A stretch of 15,248 nucleotides of DNA from Chloracidobacterium sp. UBA6041 (GTDB lineage Bacteria; Acidobacteriota; Blastocatellia; Pyrinomonadales; Pyrinomonadaceae). Position numbers and translations under genes: made by a program. Where the stretch lies: positions 9,060 to 24,307 of the forward strand of contig DIYZ01000218.1 of NCBI GenBank assembly GCA_002427845.1, read 5' to 3'. Below, piece after piece: positions 7,959 through 14,225 of this stretch. Each line of letters opens with the position of its first letter. The stretch's first letter is position 1. The notes beneath the pieces are model-generated. The model made no database searches, had not been told where the DNA came from, and saw only the letters and a list, made by a program, of their open reading frames with translations.

Positions 7959-8801
7959 ATGGTTATGTTTTGGAATCGGAACGTTCAAACGCAGCGGGTA
8001 AAAATATTCAGATCAAAACTGCGTCGTTTGAAGTTGCGCCGGTTGAAAATGCGGAGGATGGAACTGAAAACAAAAACTACTAATGGATTTTTACGAACTA
8101 TAACAGGCGCTCTTATTTTGTTGGCGCTGATCGCTTCCACAGTCGTTCCCGCATTAGGCCAGACGAGGCGCAGGCCGACTCTGCGGCGACGTGCGCCTGT
8201 GCGTAGGGTGGTCACACCAGCCGCGCCGGCGATCGTTTATTACAATGTCAACGCAGGCCAGATAATCCGCGTGCGCATGAATCAAACTATTAGTTCCGAA
8301 ACGGCTCGAGTCGGCGATCAGTTTACAACCACTGTGGTGGACCCCGTTTATACCAGCGGGATTGAAGTGATTCCCGCAGGCAGCGAGATTGTCGGCCGCG
8401 TAACCAGCGTGAATCGCGCCTCGCGCCAGAGCAAAGCCGGCACGATTGGTGTGCACTTTGTTTCGCTGCGCCTGCCAACGGGAATTGCCCGCGCAATCAA
8501 CGGCGAGTTGACTGATGTCACGGCTAACAACGTGACTGCCGACAACGAAGGCGAGGTTTCCGGACGTTCGGCCATGAAGCGCAATGTGGTTTTCATTGGT
8601 GGAGGTGCAGCAACCGGGGCGCTCATTGGAGCAATAGCTGGTGGCGGCAAGGGCGCCGGTATCGGAGCCATCGTTGGTGGCGGTTTGGGTACAGCCGGTG
8701 CGGTGTTCTCTAAAGGTAACGAGGCAGTAGTGAAGTCTGGAACCGAGTTTGGCGTGGTCCTGAACCAGACGCTTTCATTGCCGGCGGCGAATGTTCGATA
8801 G
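7959..8801 (+). CDS. Exported glycine-zipper protein, function unknown
   Basis: A 280-residue protein (from ATG 7959) with a very basic N-terminus, a hydrophobic secretion segment at about residues 47-67 ending VVPALG|Q, an Arg/Pro-rich linker, and a beta-rich domain (IIRVRMNQTISSETARVGDQ, later VIPAGSEIVGRVTSV). A glycine zipper follows at about 214-247 (GGGAATGALIGAIAGGG, then IGAIVGGGLG), then a beta C-terminus (FGVVLNQTLSLP). Such proteins are frequent in Acidobacteriota and likely sit in the periplasm or outer membrane; the zipper may span or pack in a membrane. The start is uncertain. AAGGTGG lies 5-6 nt before ATG 7959, but the ATG at 8058 would give a normal signal peptide and has GGAGG touching it, which is too close to work. 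A TTG at 7944 is also open. The gene lies downstream of the sigma-54 promoter. Confidence 0.7.
   Translation: MVMFWNRNVQTQRVKIFRSKLRRLKLRRLKMRRMELKTKTTNGFLRTITGALILLALIASTVVPALGQTRRRPTLRRRAPVRRVVTPAAPAIVYYNVNAGQIIRVRMNQTISSETARVGDQFTTTVVDPVYTSGIEVIPAGSEIVGRVTSVNRASRQSKAGTIGVHFVSLRLPTGIARAINGELTDVTANNVTADNEGEVSGRSAMKRNVVFIGGGAATGALIGAIAGGGKGAGIGAIVGGGLGTAGAVFSKGNEAVVKSGTEFGVVLNQTLSLPAANVR
8019..8063 (+). repeat. Three 15-bp in-frame tandem units
   Basis: Three successive 15-bp units encode LRRLK, LRRLK and MRRME at the N-terminus of the glycine-zipper protein. They are diverged at the DNA level but keep period and charge. Confidence 0.7.
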
Positions 8802-8822
8802 TTTTGATGTTTGAACTTGACC

Positions 8823-8869
8823 GTAACGCGAGCTGACGGCTTGCGTCGCAAACGAACAGTTTGCGTTAC
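8823..8869. repeat. REP-like palindrome between convergent genes
   Basis: GTAACGC (8823-8829) and GCGTTAC (8863-8869) frame two smaller hairpins: a left one with GAGC/GGCT-type pairing around TGAC, and a perfect CGCAAAC/GTTTGCG stem (8847-8853 with 8859-8865, 5-nt loop). It lies 22 bp after the glycine-zipper stop, in the convergent gap facing pyrC. It may help end or protect transcripts but has no T-tract. Confidence 0.65.
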
Positions 8870-8951
8870 AGGATCGGCAGCCCTCGCGGTCGCCGATAAA
8901 TGGGGGTCCGCAAGCGAAGGGGAGAGCGCGGGCGGGCCTCCAACAGAATAT

Positions 8952-9057
8952 AGCCACAGATTGACACGGATAAACACGGATAACTGATAAGAAGGATTGG
9001 GAAGTAATTTGCCAATTCTTAGTTTTGATCCGCGTGAATCCGTGACTATCTGTGGCT
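8952..9057. repeat. Interspersed inverted-repeat element, GCCACAGAT family, copy 2
   Basis: A 106-bp element with perfect 10-bp ends AGCCACAGAT (8952-8961) and ATCTGTGGCT (9048-9057). A further matched block, CACGGAT on the left and ATCCGTG on the right, lies at the same depth, followed by ACACGGAT/ATCCGCGT. It shares its terminal core with the element at 1711-1810. It ends 3 bp from the pyrC stop codon and fills the convergent gap. Confidence 0.85.
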
Positions 9058-9060
9058 TAC

Positions 9061-10392
9061 TTATTTTGTCGCGGCGTTGCGATGCTTCATTTCGGTGATG
9101 CGACTATAATCCGGATTGAGGTAGACCAAACGCCCCGAGACGATGGTGGCCACGGCGGCGCCGGTCATGGCCCTTCCATCAAACGGCGTGTTGCGGCTCC
9201 GGGATTTTGACGCCGAAACATCGAAAACCCATTCGTAAGTCGGATCGAGAATGGTTACATCAGCATGAGCGCGCTCGGCCAGGCTCCCCCGGTCTGTCAA
9301 ACCAAAGATGCGCGCGGGACTGGTGGCGCACAACTCAACAAGCCGCTCCAGATCAATCACGCCCTGATTAACCAGGTCGAAGGCCAAGCCGACAGCAGTT
9401 TCCAAACCAGTAATACCAAACGGCGCTTGATCAAACTCGAGCGCTTTCTCATCCGCATGATGCGGAGCGTGGTCCGTGGCGACTGCGTCGATCGTTCCGT
9501 CCCGCAACCCTTCCAGCAGTGCGTCGATGTGATCGCGGCTGCGCAAAGGCGGACTCATTTTTGTGTTTGTGTCGTAATCCGAGGCGCTTTCGTCTGTTAG
9601 CGTCCAGTGATGAGGAGCCGCCTCGCAGGTGACCGGCACTCCTGCTTCTTTGGCTCGGCGCACCGCCTCCACCGCGCCTCGCGTCGAAACGTGCGCAATA
9701 TGTACGGACGCGCCAGTGAGTTTTGCCAACACGCAGTCACGAATAACGTGCACGTCTTCCGCCGCGGCCGGCATTCCCTTCAAACCAAGAATCAGCGACC
9801 AGCGCCCTTCGTGCATCACTCCACCAGCGCTCAACGAGGCATCCTGGCAGTGGTCTACGACCGGCAAGTCAAAACCGCGCGCGTACTCCATCGCTCGGCG
9901 CATTAGACCCGCCGTCGGCACCGCCCGGCCATCATCAGAAACAGCCACAATGCCCGCGCTCTTCATCTCGCCCATCTCGGAAAGCTCTTTGCCCTCGCTC
10001 GATTTTGTCAGTGCGCCAATCGGAAAAACGTTTGCGAGTTGCGCTCGCTGCGCCTGTTCAATGATGAAACGGGTGATAGCCGCACTATCGTTGACGGGAT
10101 CGGTGTTTGGCATTGCACACACACTGGTCCAACCCCCCGCTACCGCGGCCGCCGCGCCGCTCGCTACTGTTTCCTTATACTCCGCGCCAGGCTCGCGTAA
10201 ATGCGTGTGCAGATCGATGAAACCGGGTGCTACGATCAGACCGGTGGCGTCGAGCACTTCGAGCCCGCCGGAAACTTCTTCGCCTCTATTAAGGAAACCG
10301 GAAACACGTCCGTCTTCGATCAGGAGATCTTTCCCACCGTTAATTCCCTGCGCCGGATCGATCACATAGCCGTTAGCGATTCGGAGTCTCAT
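9061..10392 (-). CDS. pyrC: Dihydroorotase (class I)
   Basis: Third step of UMP synthesis: cyclises carbamoyl-aspartate to dihydroorotate in the cytoplasm. The 443-aa protein is an amidohydrolase TIM barrel. It has the HTH metal motif (His62, His64 in GFIDLHTHLREPG), Asp153 in VSDDG, His181 in VVDHC, His234 in HIAHVS and catalytic Asp307 in ATDHAPH. Substrate contacts sit in HLREPG and MPNTDPVND. Asp153 in place of a carboxylated Lys is the pattern of class I bacterial enzymes such as that of Aquifex. I chose the ATG at 10392 (MRLRIANGYVIDP), which fits the family. The frame runs 49 codons further upstream, but that stretch is pyrB read in another frame. The start lies inside the end of pyrB (20-nt overlap), so translation is probably coupled. 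Confidence 0.95.
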   Translation of the reverse strand: MRLRIANGYVIDPAQGINGGKDLLIEDGRVSGFLNRGEEVSGGLEVLDATGLIVAPGFIDLHTHLREPGAEYKETVASGAAAAVAGGWTSVCAMPNTDPVNDSAAITRFIIEQAQRAQLANVFPIGALTKSSEGKELSEMGEMKSAGIVAVSDDGRAVPTAGLMRRAMEYARGFDLPVVDHCQDASLSAGGVMHEGRWSLILGLKGMPAAAEDVHVIRDCVLAKLTGASVHIAHVSTRGAVEAVRRAKEAGVPVTCEAAPHHWTLTDESASDYDTNTKMSPPLRSRDHIDALLEGLRDGTIDAVATDHAPHHADEKALEFDQAPFGITGLETAVGLAFDLVNQGVIDLERLVELCATSPARIFGLTDRGSLAERAHADVTILDPTYEWVFDVSASKSRSRNTPFDGRAMTGAAVATIVSGRLVYLNPDYSRITEMKHRNAATK

Positions 10393-11431
10393 TCCCTTGT
10401 TTCCGTTTCCTCTTTCCGTTCGTGGTGCCGTTCCTGGTTTCGGCCTTGGCTGCATGCTTAATCCGCTCGGTTGCATCGGCATCAACTTCTGCATGGCCGC
10501 CGCCGGCGAGCAGATAAAGCACGGCCATGCGCACCGCAACTCCGTTTGTAACCTGATCCAGAATCAGCGAGCGACTGCCGTCAGCGATTTCCGAGGCGAT
10601 CTCCACGCCGCGGTTCATTGGACCAGGATGCATGACTATCGCATCGGCCGCCGCGCGCTCCAGATGTTTAGGATGCAGACCATAGTGCACTGCGTATTCG
10701 CGCATCGAGGGAAAGAAGGCAGCATCCTGCCGTTCGCGTTGAATTCTGAGAATCATTATGACGTCTGCGCCTTCAATGGCATCTTCGATTCGTCTCTCAA
10801 CGCTGAGTCCCTGTTCCACGAGTTCGGCAAATTCCGCAGGCACGAGAGTACCGGGACCCGCGATGCTAACCGTGGCGCCAAGCTTTGTCAGCAAATAGAT
10901 GTTTGAACGGGCGACACGCGAATGCAGCACGTCGCCGATGATAGCAACCTTCAAGCCTTCGATCCGTCCTTTGTATTCGCGAATAGTTAACGCGTCCAGC
11001 AGGGCCTGGGTCGGGTGTTCATGCGCACCATCGCCCGCATTGATGATTGGTGCGTTGCCCATGCGGGCAAGTTGTTGCGGCGCACCGGCCATCGAGTGAC
11101 GCACAACGATGCAATCGGGCGCCATCGCTTCGAGATTCCGGGCAGTGTCGAGCAAAGTCTCGCCTTTGCTCATGCTGGAGGTAGAAACACTGATGTTGAT
11201 GGCGTCGGCGGAAAGTCGCTTGGCGGCGATCTCGAATGAAGTGCGGGTACGCGTGGAGGGTTCAAAGAATAGATTAATCACTGTGCGGCCGCGCAAGGCC
11301 GGCACTTTCTTGATTTCGCGGCGCGAGATGTCGCGAAAGTTTTCCGCCGTATCGAGCAGGTGTGTTATTTCACCCGGTGCCAACTCGCGGATACCCAACA
11401 AATGTTTGCGATTGAAAGTCACATTCTGCAT
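10373..11431 (-). CDS. pyrB: Aspartate carbamoyltransferase catalytic subunit
   Basis: Second step of UMP synthesis: joins carbamoyl phosphate and aspartate. The 352-aa protein carries the phosphate-binding STRTR in FFEPSTRTRTSFE (55-67), the 80s loop SSMSKGE (85-91) that reaches the neighbouring subunit's site, HPTQALLDALTI (139-150), GDVLHSRVARS (166-176) and HPGPMNRGVEI (268-278). About 300-310 residues is usual; here a lysine/arginine-rich tail of about 40 residues (after about 312, with GKRKRKQGNE) is added. No regulatory subunit gene pyrI is present. The ATG at 11431 (MQNVTFNRKHLLGI) matches the family. A longer frame to 11515 only translates the repeat upstream. No good Shine-Dalgarno is visible. 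Confidence 0.95.
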   Translation of the reverse strand: MQNVTFNRKHLLGIRELAPGEITHLLDTAENFRDISRREIKKVPALRGRTVINLFFEPSTRTRTSFEIAAKRLSADAINISVSTSSMSKGETLLDTARNLEAMAPDCIVVRHSMAGAPQQLARMGNAPIINAGDGAHEHPTQALLDALTIREYKGRIEGLKVAIIGDVLHSRVARSNIYLLTKLGATVSIAGPGTLVPAEFAELVEQGLSVERRIEDAIEGADVIMILRIQRERQDAAFFPSMREYAVHYGLHPKHLERAAADAIVMHPGPMNRGVEIASEIADGSRSLILDQVTNGVAVRMAVLYLLAGGGHAEVDADATERIKHAAKAETRNGTTNGKRKRKQGNETPNR

Positions 11432-11443
11432 GAAAAACAACCC

Positions 11444-11534
11444 GGTCTTTGGTCTTTGGTCTTTGGCCTTTCGCCTTGGTTTTGATCCTGATGTTAGTTT
11501 CGAAAAAAAGTCCAAAGACCAAAGACCTAAGACC
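11444..11534. repeat. AAAGACC tandem/inverted repeat in the pyrR-pyrB gap
   Basis: The left arm (11444-11468) is built of 7-bp GGTCTTT units in tandem. The right arm (11510-11534) is the complementary CAAAGAC series. The 25-bp arms match at 23 positions and enclose a 41-nt loop. In the pyrR-pyrB transcript this would fold into one long stem between the terminator and pyrB. It looks like a dispersed repeat that has landed in the operon. Confidence 0.8.
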
Positions 11535-11544
11535 AGAAATCCAC

Positions 11545-11569
11545 AAAAAAGCGGCCATCACTGGCCGCT
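11545..11569 (-). terminator. Strong intrinsic terminator after pyrR
   Basis: On the minus strand the perfect 8-bp stem AGCGGCCA/TGGCCGCT (11550-11569) closed by a GTGA loop (a GNRA tetraloop in RNA) is followed directly by six T. It begins 4 bp after the pyrR stop codon. It should end most pyrR transcripts before pyrB, unless it is regulated as an attenuator. Confidence 0.88.
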
Positions 11570-11573
11570 CTGA

Positions 11574-12140
11574 TTAACCCGTTTCTCCCGGTGGTCGTTC
11601 CACTATTACCACGCCTTCTTCTTCGTCAAACTCCTGGAGCATCACCTTGATGATCTCGCTTTTCTTGGTTGGCACCAATTTGCCGATGTAGTCTGCCTGA
11701 ATGGGCAGCTCCCGATGTTCTTTGCCACGATCGATCAGCACGGCTAGCTGCACGCGACGCGGCCGCCCGAAATCAATTAACTGATCGAGCGCCGCCCGGA
11801 TTGTGCGACCGGTGTAAAGCACATCGTCAATAAGGACGATGTTGCGGTTTTCAATATCGCCCGGCAGGTCGGTGCGGTTCACGATCGGCTTCGCTCCAAC
11901 CGTGGAAAGATCGTCGCGATAGAGCGTTATATCGACAATGCCAACCGGCGGTCGATGACCTTCGAGATCCGCAATCTTATCGGCCATGCGCTCGGCGAGC
12001 GGCACGCCCCTCCGGCGTATGCCTACCAAATAAAGGTCACCGGCGCCGTGATTTTCTTCAACAATTTCGGAAGCGAGGCGGGCAAGCGCGCGATTGATGC
12101 GCGGGCTATCCATGATGCGGGCTTTCTCGATGAAATCCAT
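11574..12140 (-). CDS. pyrR: PyrR: pyrimidine operon regulator / uracil phosphoribosyltransferase
   Basis: PyrR binds pyr mRNA when UMP is high and causes attenuation; many members also make UMP from uracil and PRPP. The 188-aa protein has the PRTase type I fold, with the PRPP loop VLIDDVLYTGRT at 102-113, the flexible hood IDITLYRDDLS (about 69-79) and the conserved RELPIQADYIGKLVPT segment. The latter carries a two-residue insertion before HRELP compared with the B. subtilis protein as I remember it. The ATG at 12140 gives an N-terminus (MDFIEKARIMD) that aligns with the family; the frame is open to 12191, and an ATG at 12113 is also possible. No clear Shine-Dalgarno precedes 12140. It heads the minus-strand pyr arm, ahead of pyrB and pyrC. 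Confidence 0.93.
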   Translation of the reverse strand: MDFIEKARIMDSPRINRALARLASEIVEENHGAGDLYLVGIRRRGVPLAERMADKIADLEGHRPPVGIVDITLYRDDLSTVGAKPIVNRTDLPGDIENRNIVLIDDVLYTGRTIRAALDQLIDFGRPRRVQLAVLIDRGKEHRELPIQADYIGKLVPTKKSEIIKVMLQEFDEEEGVVIVERPPGETG

Positions 12141-12208
12141 TTCGCGGGATACTAACAAGAACAGTAACGAGTGACAAGGAGCGATCCGCAAGGCAATGTC
12201 CTAATTTC

Positions 12209-12256
12209 AGGGACGCGAAAAAGGGACGCAAAAAATCTGTTATTAGCAAAAAATCT
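12209..12256. promoter_or_regulatory. Paired direct repeats in the divergent pyrR / PqqD-gene control region
   Basis: Two sets of direct repeats lie between the divergent genes: AGGGACGC at 12209-12216 and 12222-12229 (period 13), and the perfect 11-bp GCAAAAAATCT at 12228-12238 and 12246-12256 (period 18). The second set runs into the -35 box of the plus-strand promoter. The A-tracts may bend DNA and the repeats may be operators; this is inferred from position only. Confidence 0.45.
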
Positions 12257-12285
12257 TGACTTTGCGAACTCGCTTTGGATATAAG
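12256..12285 (+). promoter_or_regulatory. Sigma-70-type promoter reading toward the PqqD-domain gene
   Basis: TTGACT (12256-12261) and TATAAG (12280-12285), separated by 18 bp, each match the -35/-10 consensus at five of six positions. Transcription would start near 12292. This lies downstream of the TTG at 12275, the only canonical start codon at the head of the frame, so either the promoter or that start must be wrong. Confidence 0.5.
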
Positions 12286-12811
12286 GCTCGCGCAACATCA
12301 CCTTAATCCGAGTCGAGGTTCAACCCAGTGGGCACAGCTCCCTCGCGCCAGACGAAGTGGCCTGATTATTGAAGAGCTTTCTGACGAAGTGCTTGTCTAC
12401 GATTCAGATCGTGATAGCGCCTTGTGTCTCAATCAAACGGCCGCTTCAGTTTGGAAACATTGCGATGGAAAGACGACGCCCGCGCGCATGGCGCGACTCA
12501 TAGAGAAAGAGTTGCAAATAACGGGCGGCGATGAAGTCGTCTCGTTTGCATTAGAGCGGCTGGAAAAATCTCATCTGTTAACGGGAAAAACGCCCGTACG
12601 TCTTTCGGAAATGTCGCGACGCGACTTAGTCCGCAGGTTAGGGATCGCGGCGGCAGTAGTTCCGGTTATCACTTTGATTTTAGTTCCCACAGCGAGGGCC
12701 CAAGCGACCTGCACCCAAGACGGAGGTAGTTGCATAACGGACGGTGATTGTTGCTCAGGTTGCTGCTCTAATTCGACGTGCGCTTCTTCGAACATTTGTA
12801 ATGGGAGATAA
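12275..12811 (+). CDS. PqqD-domain protein with internal Tat-like signal and Cys-rich knottin-like tail
   Basis: Three parts are visible in 178 residues. (1) Residues about 28-105 are a PqqD-type winged-helix domain (GLIIEELSDEVLVYD, CLNQTAASVWKHCDG, then VVSFALERLEKSHLL), the fold that binds leader peptides in RiPP pathways. (2) Residues 114-142 look like a twin-arginine signal, SRRDLV, then the hydrophobic run IAAAVVPVITLILVP and an A-R-A cleavage site at 140-142. (3) Residues 143-178 hold eight Cys (146, 153, 159, 160, 163, 164, 169, 175), and a C-x6-C-x5-CC-x3-C-x4-C reading fits a cystine knot. The cytoplasmic domain and exported tail are thus encoded together. TTG 12275 is the only canonical start, has no Shine-Dalgarno and conflicts with the promoter at 12256-12285; the true start is open. 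No radical SAM enzyme, protease or exporter gene is adjacent. Function unknown. Confidence 0.85.
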   Translation: MDIRLAQHHLNPSRGSTQWAQLPRARRSGLIIEELSDEVLVYDSDRDSALCLNQTAASVWKHCDGKTTPARMARLIEKELQITGGDEVVSFALERLEKSHLLTGKTPVRLSEMSRRDLVRRLGIAAAVVPVITLILVPTARAQATCTQDGGSCITDGDCCSGCCSNSTCASSNICNGR

Positions 12812-13067
12812 GGCGTTGGCATTGAACCGCCAGGGCACCGGGAATATAGAATTCGAGATCGCTCGAAGGATTGGTGCTCCGTGGCGTCGCAACGATTCTG
12901 CTAATTTTTCCGGGCGATCCTGGCGCCTTGACGGTTTAATGCCAGTTCCGCTCCGGGTTCTCGCAAAGTGATTCGCCACCTTTTTCAATGTCGACCTTGT
13001 CTTGATCTGACAGCCTCTGTTAGTCTCGCTTTTGCAAACCACGAAGCAAGATAAATCAGAGCCGTTC
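12812..13067. other. Intergenic region before pyrD
   Basis: About 255 bp with no convincing gene. A 57-codon frame from ATG 12801 overlaps the preceding stop but has no ribosome binding site and unremarkable composition. A TTGTCT/TAGTCT pair near 12998-13027 is too poor to call a promoter. Confidence 0.4.
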
Positions 13068-14180
13068 ATGCTCTATCGTTCATTGCTGCGACCTTTACTC
13101 TTTCGCTTGCCACCCGAGACGGCCCACGAACTGGCCCTCCATTCCCTTTCTTTCGCGCCAAATCTTACCAAGACTTTACTAGGCGATCGCTTCAAGCGCA
13201 GCCCGTTTGGAAAGTTGCGGCGTTTCGGATTGACGTTTTCTAACCCCGTCGGTCTTGCGGCAGGTTTTGATAAAGATGGGGTTGCACTCGAATCTCTCGC
13301 GGCGCTGGGTTTTGGTTTCATTGAGGCGGGCACTGTTACTTACCATCCGCAACCCGGTAACAAGCGGCCCCGGCTCTTTCGCCTGCCCCAGGATAAAGCG
13401 CTCATCAACCGCGCGGGCTTTAACAACCACGGCGCGGCGGCTTTTGCACAGCGCGTCAAGCGCAACAGACCCGATTGTGTTCTGGGAGTCTCGATCGGAA
13501 AGAGTAAAGTTGTTCCGCTTGCAGACGCGGTGGATGATTACTTGAAAAGTTTTGCAGTGGTCTATCCCGTTGCTGACTATGTAGCAGTTAATGTCAGCTC
13601 GCCAAACACGCCCCGGTTACGGGAGTTGCAACAGGCACATCAACTTGAAGAATTGTTGCAGGCGCTGCAAACGCGCAATGCCGAACTCGCGGCCCAGGAA
13701 GGGCGTTCGGCTTTGTTACCCCTGCTCGTCAAGCTCTCCCCCGACCTGGGCCAGGAAGAGTTCAAGGAGATTGTAGAGGTTGCACAACGGCAGAGACTTG
13801 CCGGACTCATTGCTGCAAACACCACCACAGACCGTTCGAGACTTCAGACAGATTCCCGCCAGGTCGAGGCGTATGGCGCGGGAGGTTTGAGTGGCGCGCC
13901 CCTGAAACAAAGGGCTACACAAGTGATTGCGAATCTTTACAATCTGACGCAAGGCGCAATGCCGTTGATTGGCGTAGGCGGAATCTTTACGGCGGAAGAT
14001 GCCTGGGAAATGATAAGTGCGGGCGCCAGCCTCCTTCAGATTTATACTGGTTTCATTTATGAAGGGCCCACGATCACCCGAGACATTAATGAAAACCTGC
14101 GCCGAATTATATCGAGCAAAGGCTTCGTCTCGCTCGACGAAGCCGTAGGCTGTCGAGCAAAGGAACTTGCCGGCTGCTAA
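13068..14180 (+). CDS. pyrD: Dihydroorotate dehydrogenase (quinone), class 2
   Basis: Fourth step of UMP synthesis: oxidises dihydroorotate to orotate with FMN and passes electrons to membrane quinone. The 370-aa protein has the class 2 N-terminal membrane-docking helices (LYRSLLRPLLFRLPPETAHE) followed by the barrel with NPVGLAAGFDKDG (59-71), RPRLFRLP (100-107), INRAGFNN (113-120), NVSSPNTPRLR with catalytic Ser178, VKLSPD (222-227), ANTTT (250-254), GGLSGAPLK (272-280), GVGGIFTAEDA (302-312) and YTGFIYEGP. Ser as the base and the N-terminal extension separate it from class 1 enzymes. The ATG at 13068 fits the family, with a weak CAGAG about 6 nt upstream; the frame is open from a TTG at 13032. 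It is followed 45 bp later by pyrF, probably in the same transcript. Confidence 0.96.
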   Translation: MLYRSLLRPLLFRLPPETAHELALHSLSFAPNLTKTLLGDRFKRSPFGKLRRFGLTFSNPVGLAAGFDKDGVALESLAALGFGFIEAGTVTYHPQPGNKRPRLFRLPQDKALINRAGFNNHGAAAFAQRVKRNRPDCVLGVSIGKSKVVPLADAVDDYLKSFAVVYPVADYVAVNVSSPNTPRLRELQQAHQLEELLQALQTRNAELAAQEGRSALLPLLVKLSPDLGQEEFKEIVEVAQRQRLAGLIAANTTTDRSRLQTDSRQVEAYGAGGLSGAPLKQRATQVIANLYNLTQGAMPLIGVGGIFTAEDAWEMISAGASLLQIYTGFIYEGPTITRDINENLRRIISSKGFVSLDEAVGCRAKELAGC

Positions 14181-14225
14181 TGTTCTCGTGCTATTCGCGC
14201 GAACGACCGTTAGGTGAGGTTGCAG

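Noticed and set aside
10393..10539. 49-codon N-terminal extension of pyrC
   Set aside because: It is the pyrB coding region read in another frame; the dihydroorotase fold starts at MRLRIANG (10392).
11432..11515. 28-codon N-terminal extension of pyrB
   Set aside because: It translates the AAAGACC repeat; the family N-terminus begins at MQNVTFNRKH (11431).
11481..11520. Promoter for pyrB within the repeat loop (TTGGAC with ATCAGG)
   Set aside because: The -10 match is too weak to defend.
12141..12300. Canonical PyrR binding loop or minus-strand sigma-70 promoter in the pyrR leader
   Set aside because: No match to the full ARUCCNGNGAGGYU consensus, and only poor -35/-10 pairs were found.
12744..12971. 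75-codon frame (or 57 codons from ATG 12801) after the PqqD-domain gene
   Set aside because: No ribosome binding site, overlaps the Cys-rich tail in another frame, and shows no leader- or core-peptide features; I could not support it as a RiPP precursor.
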